64,000 nt of DNA from an uncultured Bacilli bacterium (GTDB taxonomy: Bacteria > Bacillota_I > Bacilli_A > RF39 > UBA660), in the NCBI GenBank assembly GCA_910576795.1, contig CAJTIX010000003.1, positions 42,558 to 106,557 of the forward strand, written 5' to 3'. Positions within the stretch are counted from its first letter, which is position 1. Every line of letters begins with the position of its first letter. Below the pieces are notes generated by a model. The model was given only the letters and a program-made list of their open reading frames with translations. It searched no databases and had not been told where the DNA came from. This document shows positions 17,446 to 26,130 of the stretch, piece by piece. The position numbers and the translations under genes are program-made.

Positions 17446-18337
17446 TTGTGTTGTAATTGGTGCAGGAGTTGCTGGTATGACAGCGGCCATTTATTTGAAA
17501 CGTGCCAATGTAAATGTATTACTGTTAGAAAGTAGTGTTCCAGGAGGTCAAATCAATCGATCTGCAAAAGTAGAAAATTATCCTGGTTTCTTAGAAATTG
17601 ATGGACCAACATTAGCTATGAAAATATATGAACAGATTCAAAATTTAAAAATTGAATATCGTTATGGAGAAGTAATAGATATCATAAATCAAGAAAATGA
17701 AAAAATTGTAAAAACAGATAAAGAAGAATTGCAATGTAAAGGTGTTATTATCGCAACGGGTCGTGTTCCAAAAGAATTAGGATTGGAACAAGAGACAGAA
17801 CTGGTTGGTCATGGAATTAGTTGGTGTGCCATTTGTGATGGACCCTTTTTTAAAGGAAAAGATGTATGTGTAGTAGGTGGTGGAAATAGTGCCTTTGAGG
17901 AAAGCTTATATTTGTCAGAAATATGTAATCATGTCACCATCATCAATCGAAGTGAAAAATTAAGAGCCGATTCTATATTAGTAGAAGAAGTAAAAACAAA
18001 AGAAAACATTCAAATTTTATATAATAGTGTTGTAAATACAATCAATGAAAAAGATGGATATTTATCTTCCATATTAATAGAACAAGAAGGAAATATCAAA
18101 GAAATTGAATGTGATGGATTGTTTATTTATATTGGATCTAAACCAAATACCCATTTTGCCCGAAATCTAAATGTCAAAATGCAAGATGATTATATGATAG
18201 TTGACTCTAATATGCGTACTAATATAAAAGGAATTTATGCTTGTGGAGATGTCATATATAAAGATGTATATCAAATTTCAACCGCCATTGGCGAAGGTGC
18301 GATAGCTGCAATGAGTTTCAAAAAAGATACAGAATAG
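17429..18337 (+). CDS. trxB: Thioredoxin reductase
   Basis: FAD/NADPH enzyme that keeps thioredoxin reduced. FAD motif GAGVAGMTAA (11-20), redox pair Cys133 and Cys136 in WCAICDG, NADPH motif VVGGGNSAFEE, and the C-terminal FAD motif YACGDV. The start is GTG with AAAGGAGG 6 bases upstream; no better ATG exists. 302 residues. It overlaps lgt and precedes whiA. Confidence 0.95.
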   Translation: MNQTYDCVVIGAGVAGMTAAIYLKRANVNVLLLESSVPGGQINRSAKVENYPGFLEIDGPTLAMKIYEQIQNLKIEYRYGEVIDIINQENEKIVKTDKEELQCKGVIIATGRVPKELGLEQETELVGHGISWCAICDGPFFKGKDVCVVGGGNSAFEESLYLSEICNHVTIINRSEKLRADSILVEEVKTKENIQILYNSVVNTINEKDGYLSSILIEQEGNIKEIECDGLFIYIGSKPNTHFARNLNVKMQDDYMIVDSNMRTNIKGIYACGDVIYKDVYQISTAIGEGAIAAMSFKKDTE

Positions 18338-18347
18338 AAGGTGAATT

Positions 18348-19262
18348 ATGTCATTTACAAGTATTGTCAAAAATGAAGTGAGTAAATTAGAAACAATCGA
18401 ATCTGAAAATATAACAGAATTATCTGCAATTATAAGAAATATAGGAATCGTAAATGACACCATTCAAATTTCTACCGAAAATGCATCAGTTGCTAGAAGA
18501 ATTTATTCATTATTAAAAGATAGTTATCATATTCAGCCAGTTGTTACAGTAAGACGAGGTTATAATTTTAATAAAAACTATATTTATATCTTAGTTGTAA
18601 AACATAAAGTATCTTCTATTTTAGAAGACTTATCCTATCAATTTGAAAATAAACCCAATATTCCAAAAGAATACATTTACAGTGATGAAAATTTAGTTCA
18701 ATCCTATCTAAGGGGTCTTTTCCTAGGTACAGGAAGTATTAACGATCCTAAAAAATCAAGATATCATTTAGAATTTTTAGTAGATGATATGGAATATGCG
18801 AAATTTATTTCTAAACTACTGAATAATTATGAACTCAATAGTAAAGTATTAAAAAGAGATAATAAATATATGATATATATGAAAGAAGCAGAAAAGATAG
18901 GAGATTTCTTAAGAATTATGAGAGCCAATAATTCATTATTTTATTATGAAGATATTCGAATTTATAGAGACCATAAAAATATGACCAATCGGCTCAATAA
19001 TTGTGAACAAGCCAATGTTGAAAAAGTTATTGCGACCGCAAATTCACAATTACAAGACATTGAAATTATAGAGAACTTTGGTTCACTCGACCTTTTAGAT
19101 GAAAAAACCAAAGAAGCTGCAATCTATCGTAAAAAATATCCAGAAGTATCACTAACCGAACTAAGCGAAATTATTAGTGTAGAAACAGGAAAACCTATTA
19201 CAAAATCTGGATTGCATCATCGAATGAATAAAATTAAACAATTGGCTTCCAAAATGAAATAG
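18348..19262 (+). CDS. whiA: WhiA DNA-binding cell-division/sporulation regulator
   Basis: WhiA joins a degenerate LAGLIDADG homing-endonuclease-like domain (about 90-200, including YLRGLFLGTGSINDP) to a C-terminal HTH (about 235-300, with VSLTELSEII and GLHHRMNKI). 304 residues is typical. In Bacillus it follows yvcJ (rapZ) and yvcK, and both are missing here. AGAAGGTG precedes the ATG. Confidence 0.94.
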   Translation: MSFTSIVKNEVSKLETIESENITELSAIIRNIGIVNDTIQISTENASVARRIYSLLKDSYHIQPVVTVRRGYNFNKNYIYILVVKHKVSSILEDLSYQFENKPNIPKEYIYSDENLVQSYLRGLFLGTGSINDPKKSRYHLEFLVDDMEYAKFISKLLNNYELNSKVLKRDNKYMIYMKEAEKIGDFLRIMRANNSLFYYEDIRIYRDHKNMTNRLNNCEQANVEKVIATANSQLQDIEIIENFGSLDLLDEKTKEAAIYRKKYPEVSLTELSEIISVETGKPITKSGLHHRMNKIKQLASKMK

Positions 19263-19278
19263 ACGAAAGTCTTTTTTA
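19260..19278 (+). terminator. Terminator after whiA
   Basis: AGAC-GAAA-GTCT hairpin with a GNRA tetraloop and six T, overlapping the whiA stop. Confidence 0.75.
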
Positions 19279-19291
19279 TATACATAAACTT

Positions 19292-19320
19292 TAGACAAGT
19301 GAGTCAATTTATAGTATAAT
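19292..19320 (+). promoter_or_regulatory. Promoter of the DHH-rplI-dnaB operon
   Basis: TAGACA (19292-19297), 17 bp, TATAAT (19315-19320), just after the whiA terminator. Confidence 0.7.
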
Positions 19321-19337
19321 GAATATTGAGGTGGATT

Positions 19338-20306
19338 ATGACAGAGATACAAAAAGAAATAATAAAACAAATAGAACAACATGAACATTTTCTCATAATC
19401 GCTCATAAATCCATTGACTTAGATGCATTTGGATCAGCATTATGTATGTATCAATTAATAAATTCTTATGGAAAAACCGCTTCCATTTTAATAGCTGATA
19501 AACAAAAAAATATTTCCGTTCAAAAAAGTATGCAACTATTAATAGAAAAAGAAATTGATATAAATTATACAAAAAAAGAAGATATAAATACATATTCAAC
19601 GGATACATTACTGATTATATTAGATACCAATAAAAAAGAATTATTAGAATATCCTGAGATTTTGAATCAAATTTCCAATCATATTATAATAGACCATCAT
19701 ATCGAAAGTGAAAATACCATTGAAACTTCCCTTGTCAAGTATATTGACAATCATGTGTCCAGTACAGCAGAGATGGTAACAGAAATTTTAAAAACAACCA
19801 ACAAATCCATTCCAGGCGAAATCGCAACCATATTACTTGCAGGAATCATAGTAGATACCAATAATTTCAATATCAAAACAACAGATAAAACATTTGAAAC
19901 TGCTGCTTATTTAATGACGTTAGGAGCAGATAATATTGAGAAACAACAACTTCTAAAAGAGAATAAAGAAAACTATGTAGCAAGACAGGATTTTATCAAA
20001 AATAGTCATATGATAAATGAAAATATCGCACTTTGCATTATGGACAATCAGATTCATCCAAACCATGAATTAGCTTTGATTGCTGAAGATTTACTAGAAT
20101 TAGATACAGTAGAAGCATCCTTTGTAATTGGATTTATTGGAAAAAGATTGGTTGGAATCAGCGCGAGATCAGTAGGAAAAATAGATGTCGAAATGTACAT
20201 GAGAGCTTTAGGTGGTGGAGGGAACAAAACAGACGCCGCTTGTGCTATCAAAGCAGGAAATTTATATAAAGTAAAAAAACAATTATTAAAATTAATACAG
20301 GAATAA
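19338..20306 (+). CDS. Stand-alone DHH/DHHA1 phosphodiesterase (GdpP-like, truncated architecture)
   Basis: Probable c-di-AMP or nanoRNA phosphodiesterase. The DHH core shows HKSIDLDA (His23, Asp27, Asp29), LDT (Asp96) and DHH (119-121). The C-terminal DHHA1 domain has GGGGNKTDAA. It occupies the exact place of gdpP in Bacilli, directly before rplI and dnaB, but the two membrane segments, PAS and degenerate GGDEF domains of GdpP are absent: 322 residues against about 655. The start is ATG 19338 behind GAGGTGG; an in-frame TTG at 19326 is rejected. The C-terminal sequence and position favour c-di-AMP over nanoRNA. Confidence 0.82.
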   Translation: MTEIQKEIIKQIEQHEHFLIIAHKSIDLDAFGSALCMYQLINSYGKTASILIADKQKNISVQKSMQLLIEKEIDINYTKKEDINTYSTDTLLIILDTNKKELLEYPEILNQISNHIIIDHHIESENTIETSLVKYIDNHVSSTAEMVTEILKTTNKSIPGEIATILLAGIIVDTNNFNIKTTDKTFETAAYLMTLGADNIEKQQLLKENKENYVARQDFIKNSHMINENIALCIMDNQIHPNHELALIAEDLLELDTVEASFVIGFIGKRLVGISARSVGKIDVEMYMRALGGGGNKTDAACAIKAGNLYKVKKQLLKLIQE

Positions 20307-20315
20307 GGTGATAAA

Positions 20316-20762
20316 ATGAAAGTTATTTTTCTAAAAGATGTGAAAGGACAAGGAAAAAAGAATGAAATCAAAGAAGTAACAGATGGATATGCAATGAATT
20401 TTTTAGTCAAAAAAGGATTTGCTGTACCTGCTACACAAATAAATTTAAATAAATTAAATCGCTCCTTATCAGAAGCTGCATTAGAAGAATCATTACGAAT
20501 AAAAGATATGAAAGATTTAAAAAAAGAACTTGAAAAACAGACAATCACATTCACAGCACAGACAGGAAATCAAGATAAGATGTTTGGTCAAATTTCTAGT
20601 AAACAAATCCAAAAAGAACTCCAAAAATTAGGATATACAATTGATAAAACAAAAATTATGATGGATCATCCTATTATGAGTTTAGGAATGCATCAAGTAG
20701 AAGTGGAACTACACAAAGAAGTGAAGGCCACATTAAATATTAAAGTCGTAAAAGAAAGCTAG
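20316..20762 (+). CDS. rplI: 50S ribosomal protein L9
   Basis: Two-domain ribosomal protein. The N-terminal signature is [20 protein letters not shown] followed by [11 protein letters not shown]; a long connecting helix and a C-terminal RNA-binding domain follow (148 residues). AGGTGATAAA precedes the ATG. Co-transcribed with dnaB 8 bp downstream. Confidence 0.97.
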   Translation: MKVIFLKDVKGQGKKNEIKEVTDGYAMNFLVKKGFAVPATQINLNKLNRSLSEAALEESLRIKDMKDLKKELEKQTITFTAQTGNQDKMFGQISSKQIQKELQKLGYTIDKTKIMMDHPIMSLGMHQVEVELHKEVKATLNIKVVKES

Positions 20763-20770
20763 GTGAAATT

Positions 20771-22111
20771 ATGGAGAAAATAATACCCCATAATTTGGTT
20801 GCAGAACAATCCGTATTGGGTTCTATGTTTTTATCTAAATATGCATTACAAAAATGTATAGAAGGACTTACAAGCGATCAATTTTATTCTGATGCCCATG
20901 GTAAAATATTTAGTGTTATTGCAAGTTTATCAGAAAATGGAAGTGCGATTGATCTTACAACGGTAACTGCAGAATTAGATAAAAGAAAAGAATTAAAACA
21001 AATCGGAGGAGTGGCATATCTAAGTGAAATCGCTTCCTTAGTACCAAGTGCTGCAAATGTAGATGAATATATTAAAATTGTAGAAGAAAAAGCAATATTA
21101 AGAAGATTAATTGATTCTGCAACCGAAATTGCAACCGATGGATATCAATCCACAGAAGACATTAGCGATATCTTGGATCGCGCAGAAAAAAAGATATTGA
21201 ATGTAGTCAAAACAAGAAAAGGAACAGAATTTAGAACCATTCAAGATGTGTTGTTTAAAACACAAGCAGATTTAGAAAAACTTTCTCAAAATCGAGGAGA
21301 AATAACAGGACTTGCAACTGGATTTTATGATTTAGATAAGATTACATCTGGTTTACATCCAAATGAGTTAATTATTATAGCAGCACGTCCTGCTATGGGA
21401 AAAACCGCTTTTGCACTTAACTTAGCAACTAATATTGCTATGAATAACAAAAAAACAGTCGCTTTGTTTAACATGGAAATGGGCGCAGAACAACTAGCAA
21501 CTCGTATGTTATCTTCAGTAGGACAAATTGAACTTGGCAAGCTCATTAGTGGAAGGTTAGAGCACAATGATTGGAAACGTGTAAATGAAGCAATCAGTCG
21601 TCTAGCAGACACCAAAATTTTTATCGATGACACCCCTGGTATGACAATATCAGAAATAAGAGCAAAATGTCGTAGACTCGCAAGTTCTAATGATGGACTA
21701 GATATTGTGATTATTGACTACTTGCAGTTAATTAGTGGTGGTACCAAATATGCAGGAAATCGACAACAAGAAATCGCTGAAATATCTCGTTCCTTAAAAA
21801 CATTGGCTATGGAATTAGAAATTCCTGTAATTGCATTAGCGCAACTTTCCCGTAGTGTTGAAGGTAGAGACGACAAGCGTCCTATTTTAAGTGACTTAAG
21901 AGAATCTGGTTCTATTGAACAAGATGCAGATATTGTAGCATTCCTATATCGTGATGACTACTACAATAAAGAGGCTGCCATTGATGAATATACAAGTAAG
22001 AGTGAATTCATTATTGGAAAACACCGTAATGGACCAACAACAACCATTGAACTTATTTTTAGAAGAAATAAAGCAACATTTGTAAATTTTATTGATAAAC
22101 AAGAAGATTAG
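20771..22111 (+). CDS. dnaB: Replicative DNA helicase
   Basis: Hexameric helicase at the replication fork (called DnaC in B. subtilis). N-terminal dimer domain 1-150, linker, then a RecA-like core with Walker A ARPAMGKT (205-212), Walker B IVIIDYLQL near 308-316 and the LSDLRESGSIEQDAD block. No intein. 446 residues is standard. AGGTG site overlaps the preceding stop. Confidence 0.97.
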   Translation: MEKIIPHNLVAEQSVLGSMFLSKYALQKCIEGLTSDQFYSDAHGKIFSVIASLSENGSAIDLTTVTAELDKRKELKQIGGVAYLSEIASLVPSAANVDEYIKIVEEKAILRRLIDSATEIATDGYQSTEDISDILDRAEKKILNVVKTRKGTEFRTIQDVLFKTQADLEKLSQNRGEITGLATGFYDLDKITSGLHPNELIIIAARPAMGKTAFALNLATNIAMNNKKTVALFNMEMGAEQLATRMLSSVGQIELGKLISGRLEHNDWKRVNEAISRLADTKIFIDDTPGMTISEIRAKCRRLASSNDGLDIVIIDYLQLISGGTKYAGNRQQEIAEISRSLKTLAMELEIPVIALAQLSRSVEGRDDKRPILSDLRESGSIEQDADIVAFLYRDDYYNKEAAIDEYTSKSEFIIGKHRNGPTTTIELIFRRNKATFVNFIDKQED

Positions 22112-22119
22112 GTGATTTT

Positions 22120-23598
22120 GTGAAAAAAAATATGTTAACCATTATCATTGTGTTTATGAGTATCATTATTTTCCTCTTGGGTTTTAACTATAAACAGAAA
22201 CAAGACCCAAATACTTTTTATAAAGTATACTTGAAGGATGAAATAATTGGTGTGATCTCATCTAAAAAGAAATTGGAAGATTATATCAATAAACAAAATA
22301 TATCTTATAAAGAAAAATATAATGTAACGTCTGTCAATGTTCCAGAAGGACTGGAAATTAAGAAATTAACAACATACTCAGATCAAATTGATCGAATAGA
22401 AGATGTATATGAAAAATTGGTCAATAAGGAAGCATTTACAGTACCAGGATATCAATTTACATTGCGTAAAGAAGACCGTGTTATTACTGTCTATGTAACG
22501 GGTAAAGAAATATTTGATGAGGCTGTAAAAACAACCATGAAAACCTTTGTTGGAACAGAAGATTATACAACATATAATGAAACAGTTCAAAATGAAATTG
22601 TAACAACTGGTAAAATTATTGAAGATATTTATGTAGAAGAATCGATAACGACGAAAAAGACCAACATTCCTGTCACTGAAAAAATTTATACCAGTGCAGA
22701 AGAACTTTCACAGTTTTTAGTATTTGGTCAAGATCCAAAAAAAGAAACATATATAGTGAAAGTTGGAGACACTATTACAGATATTGCCTATAATCATCAA
22801 ATTAGTGTGGAGGAATTTCTAATATCCAATTCCAACTTTACAAGTGAAAAAAATTTGCTTTTTCCAGGACAAGAAGTAGTAATTGAAATGACAAATCCTC
22901 AAATATCAGTTGCGATTGAAACATATATGGTTGAAGATCAAGAAGCGCATTATCAAACTAATTATGAATATGACAATGATGCACCACTTGGTTATGACAA
23001 AGTCATTCAAGCTGGAGAAAATGGATTAGAACGTGTCAGCAGTAAAGTAAAAGTAGTCAATGGTGTTACCAATTATATTAATTTGGTTTCCAAAGAAGAA
23101 TTAAAACCTGTTGTAAACGAAATTGTATTAAAAGGAACGAAATATGAAAGTGGTGTAGGTAGTCCAAACAATTGGTATTGGCCTACTGTAAGTGGATGGA
23201 ATATTTCCTCTAATTATGGATATCGAATCAGTCCAATTACAGGTAGACGTGAACTTCACTCTGGAATGGATATCGCAGGTATTGGCTGTGGTTCTGAAAT
23301 TAGAGCAGTAACCAATGGAAAAGTAATTGAAGCAAAATATCATTACATCAATGGTAATTATGTATGTATAGACCATAGTTATGGAGAATATACATGTTAT
23401 AATCATATGTCAAGGATTGCTGTAAAAGCTGGAGATATTGTAAGTCGTGGACAAGTCATCGGATATACAGGGGATACTGGGTATGCAACCGCATGTCATC
23501 TCCATTTAGAAGTATGGAAAAGTTATCCATGGAAAACCAGTGCGTTAAATGGAACCTTTAATCCTAGAATAAGATTTCCAGGGGTATTTGGGCGATGA
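22120..23598 (+). CDS. Membrane-anchored M23 peptidase with LysM and G5 domains
   Basis: Probable peptidoglycan endopeptidase acting outside the cell. Order: a membrane anchor (about 5-22), a charged region, a LysM domain (about 208-256, YIVKVGDTITDIAY), a G5 domain (about 265-340), and an M23 domain whose zinc ligands are His380 and Asp384 (HSGMD) and His462, in HLH at 460-462. All catalytic residues are present. The start is GTG after a GGTGAT site. It overlaps walJ by 4 bases. In most Bacilli the walRKHI genes lie between dnaB and walJ; here this peptidase is in their place. Confidence 0.9.
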   Translation: MKKNMLTIIIVFMSIIIFLLGFNYKQKQDPNTFYKVYLKDEIIGVISSKKKLEDYINKQNISYKEKYNVTSVNVPEGLEIKKLTTYSDQIDRIEDVYEKLVNKEAFTVPGYQFTLRKEDRVITVYVTGKEIFDEAVKTTMKTFVGTEDYTTYNETVQNEIVTTGKIIEDIYVEESITTKKTNIPVTEKIYTSAEELSQFLVFGQDPKKETYIVKVGDTITDIAYNHQISVEEFLISNSNFTSEKNLLFPGQEVVIEMTNPQISVAIETYMVEDQEAHYQTNYEYDNDAPLGYDKVIQAGENGLERVSSKVKVVNGVTNYINLVSKEELKPVVNEIVLKGTKYESGVGSPNNWYWPTVSGWNISSNYGYRISPITGRRELHSGMDIAGIGCGSEIRAVTNGKVIEAKYHYINGNYVCIDHSYGEYTCYNHMSRIAVKAGDIVSRGQVIGYTGDTGYATACHLHLEVWKSYPWKTSALNGTFNPRIRFPGVFGR

Positions 23599-24359
23599 AA
23601 GTATGCGTACTAGCAAGTGGAAGTAAGGGGAATGCAACATATATTGCTTCTCCTACCACTTCTTTATTAATTGACTTAGGTCCAAGTTGTGCATATGTAG
23701 AAAAACAATTACAAGAAATTGATGTAGATCCAAATCAAATAGAAGGAATATTAATTACCCATACACATGTGGATCATATTGGTGGATTACGTGTCTTTAT
23801 CAAAAAATATAATCCTATTATTTACTTGACTAAAAAAATGTATGAAGAGTTAAGTACAATGTTACTGATCTCTAACTACCAATTGATTGAATCTGATTTT
23901 ATGCTTCATGATATTGCAATTAAAATAATCAAAACATCACATGATGTTGCGGATTCCAATGGATATATATTGGAACATAATGGTAAATCAGTTGTTTATA
24001 TTACTGATACAGGTTATATCAATTATAAAAATCACAAAAGACTACAAAACAAAAGTTTATATATAATGGAGAGTAATCATGATGTAGAAATGCTAATGAA
24101 TGGAAAATATCCATATCATGTAAAACAAAGAATATTAGGAGATAGAGGACATCTATCCAATCAAGACTCTGCTTACTATTTATCTCATTTTATTGGAAAT
24201 GAAACAAAGTATATTGTTCTCGCGCATTTAAGCGAAGATAATAACACGAGAGAGCTTGCTCTTTCTACTTTAGAAGAAGCATTAAGAAAAGAAAATCAAA
24301 TAATTGAACATATTGTAGTTGCAACACAAAAGGATAGGACGGAATTATTAGAAGTATGA
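23595..24359 (+). CDS. walJ: Metallo-beta-lactamase-fold hydrolase WalJ (YycJ)
   Basis: MBL-fold protein linked to the WalRK system and to DNA mismatch repair in Bacillus. The metal motif HTHVDH is at 56-61; further ligands lie in TSHDV, DTGY and AHLSEDN. 254 residues. It overlaps the M23 gene and rlmH by 4 bases each. walR, walK, walH and walI are not in the window. Confidence 0.9.
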   Translation: MKVCVLASGSKGNATYIASPTTSLLIDLGPSCAYVEKQLQEIDVDPNQIEGILITHTHVDHIGGLRVFIKKYNPIIYLTKKMYEELSTMLLISNYQLIESDFMLHDIAIKIIKTSHDVADSNGYILEHNGKSVVYITDTGYINYKNHKRLQNKSLYIMESNHDVEMLMNGKYPYHVKQRILGDRGHLSNQDSAYYLSHFIGNETKYIVLAHLSEDNNTRELALSTLEEALRKENQIIEHIVVATQKDRTELLEV

Positions 24360-24811
24360 TGAGAATTATTTGTGTTGGAAAAATAAAAGAAAACTATTTG
24401 AAAGAAGCAATTGCAGAATATCAAAAAAGACTTAGTAAATATACCAAAATAGAGATAATAGAAGTACCAGATAGTACAGGGGATAACATTGATAGAATAC
24501 TTTCTATTGAAAAAGAAAAAATAGAAAATTACATTCATGAAAAGGATTATGTAATTACGTTAGAAATTGATGGTAAAATGATGGATTCCATTACATTGTC
24601 TCAAACATTAGATCAAATTATGCAACATCATGGAAATATTACATTTATTATAGGTGGTTCCTATGGATTAGAAGAGTCCATCAAAAAAAGAGCAGATTTA
24701 GCTCTATCATTTTCTAAATTGACTTTTCCACATCAGTTGTTTAGAGTACTATTATTAGAACAAATTTATCGATCTTATCGTATTCTAAATCATGAATCAT
24801 ATCATAAATAA
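24356..24811 (+). CDS. rlmH: 23S rRNA (pseudouridine1915-N3)-methyltransferase RlmH
   Basis: SPOUT methyltransferase acting on helix 69 of 23S rRNA. The knot region shows FIIGGSYGLEESI and SFSKLTFPHQLFRVLLLEQIYRSYRI. At 151 residues it is slightly shorter than the usual 159 but ends with the expected NHESYHK. The ATG overlaps the walJ stop; a second ATG follows immediately at 24359. Confidence 0.96.
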   Translation: MMRIICVGKIKENYLKEAIAEYQKRLSKYTKIEIIEVPDSTGDNIDRILSIEKEKIENYIHEKDYVITLEIDGKMMDSITLSQTLDQIMQHHGNITFIIGGSYGLEESIKKRADLALSFSKLTFPHQLFRVLLLEQIYRSYRILNHESYHK

Positions 24812-24814
24812 TAT

Positions 24815-24842
24815 TAAAAAATAGATAAAATTCTATTTTTTT
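24815..24842 (+). terminator. Terminator after rlmH
   Basis: AAAAAATAGA pairs with TCTATTTTTTT around TAAAAT. Confidence 0.8.
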
Positions 24843-24888
24843 GTATAAATAGAAATATTTTGTACATCAAAAAATAGAGGTGGACAAA

Positions 24889-25413
24889 ATGAAAAAAATA
24901 ATGATTGTCATATTTATATTCTTTTTATACAGTATGTTGACAGGAGCAAAAACATCTGCAAGTCTTATTCCAGAAGAAGCAATACGATTTCGAGTAATAC
25001 CAAATAGTAATACAGAAGAAGATCAAGCAATCAAAATAAAAGTCAGAGATGAACTACAAGCAGAATTATACAATCTTCTAAAAGATACGAAGGGAATTGA
25101 AGATGCAAGAGAAAAAATAAGTGGAGAACTAGATCAAATTAACCAGAACATTGAGAATATTCTAACTAGTGAAAGTTATCATAAGGGCTATCAAGTATCA
25201 TTTGGAAGAAATTATTTTCCAGAAAAAACATATAAAGGAATTGTATATGACGCTGGATATTATGAATCTTTAGTTGTTACCTTAGGAAAAGGTGAAGGAG
25301 ACAATTGGTGGTGTGTTCTCTTTCCACCTTTATGCTTACTAGAAGCAGATGAAAGTGAAGAAGAAGTGGAATACAAATTTTTCTTGAAAGAATTAATTGA
25401 CAAATATCTATAA
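24889..25413 (+). CDS. spoIIR: Stage II sporulation protein R
   Basis: Forespore-secreted signal that triggers SpoIIGA to activate sigma-E in the mother cell. It has an N-terminal signal segment, then the family motifs IPEEAIRFRVIPNSN, DQAIKIKVRDEL and the diagnostic NWWCVLFPPLC with paired Cys. The length is 174 residues from ATG 24889, which follows AGAGGTGG; an in-frame GTG at 24880 is part of that site. A GTATA at 24843-24847 could be part of a sigma-F promoter but the -10 is poor. Confidence 0.93.
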   Translation: MKKIMIVIFIFFLYSMLTGAKTSASLIPEEAIRFRVIPNSNTEEDQAIKIKVRDELQAELYNLLKDTKGIEDAREKISGELDQINQNIENILTSESYHKGYQVSFGRNYFPEKTYKGIVYDAGYYESLVVTLGKGEGDNWWCVLFPPLCLLEADESEEEVEYKFFLKELIDKYL

Positions 25414-25430
25414 AAAAATCATAAATGGAT

Positions 25431-25465
25431 AACCTCTCAAGTAAAATACTTTAGGAGGTTTTTTT
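25431..25465 (+). promoter_or_regulatory. Hairpin that is both spoIIR terminator and mntP ribosome site
   Basis: AACCTC and GGAGGTT pair, with an inner AAGT/ACTT stem, and seven T follow up to the mntP ATG at 25466. The right arm contains AGGAGG, the only Shine-Dalgarno for mntP. Read-through mRNA therefore folds the ribosome site into the terminator stem. Confidence 0.7.
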
Positions 25466-25996
25466 ATGTCAATTGTGATGGTGATGATTATAGCAGTCAG
25501 TTTAAGTATGGATGCATTTTCCCTTTCGTTAGCATATGGCACTTTAAATATGGAAAAACAAGAAATGAAATTACTGTCTATCATTGTTGGGATTTACCAT
25601 TTCTTTATGCCATTAATTGGAATGTGGATTGGTAACAAAATATTATCTTTTCTTCCGATTCAACCTAGTACCGTTGTTTTTATTGTACTACTAGTAATTG
25701 GAATTCAGATGATTATTGAATCATTTAAACAAACACGGGAAGTAAGTTTGATGAAATTCAGTGAACTTTTGATTTTTGGTTTAGCAGTCAGTATTGATAG
25801 TTTTTCGGTGGGACTTAGTTTGCGTGCTATATACGATAATCCATTTATTTGTGCTTTTATCTTTTCAATATCTAGTTTTTTATTTACATATTTGGGTCTT
25901 TACCTTGGCAAACGGATTAATGATATAGTAGGACATATTTCTACAAGAATTGGTGGTATTGCTCTTATCATAATTGGATTTTTCTATTTTATTTGA
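25466..25996 (+). CDS. mntP: Manganese efflux pump MntP
   Basis: Six-helix exporter of Mn2+. The duplicated half motifs are clear: SLSMDAFSLSLAYG in helix 1 and AVSIDSFSVGLSLR in helix 4, with the transport aspartates. 176 residues. In several bacteria the gene is controlled by a yybP-ykoY manganese riboswitch; here there are only about 50 bases between spoIIR and mntP, too short for one, and a terminator-type hairpin covers the ribosome site. Confidence 0.93.
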   Translation: MSIVMVMIIAVSLSMDAFSLSLAYGTLNMEKQEMKLLSIIVGIYHFFMPLIGMWIGNKILSFLPIQPSTVVFIVLLVIGIQMIIESFKQTREVSLMKFSELLIFGLAVSIDSFSVGLSLRAIYDNPFICAFIFSISSFLFTYLGLYLGKRINDIVGHISTRIGGIALIIIGFFYFI

Positions 25997-26130
25997 AATA
26001 TGATAAAATGAGAATAGTAAAATTGCCTTTTTTAGAAAAACATATTATAATGTTAAAAGTGATTATATTTCATAATATTAGGTAGTAACAACAATGCTTA
26101 ATATTTCATAAAATATGACAGGAGGAAACT

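Noticed and set aside
20054..20554. Long minus-strand open frame opposite the DHH and rplI genes
   Set aside because: It is a shadow of two well supported plus-strand genes, has no ribosome site and a Phe/Ser-rich composition typical of antisense frames.
24843..24872. Sigma-F promoter for spoIIR
   Set aside because: A GTATA is present but no acceptable -10 follows at 15-16 bp.
25414..25465. Possible yybP-ykoY manganese riboswitch before mntP
   Set aside because: The gap is only about 50 bases and holds a single simple hairpin; the riboswitch needs about 100 bases and conserved loops that are absent.
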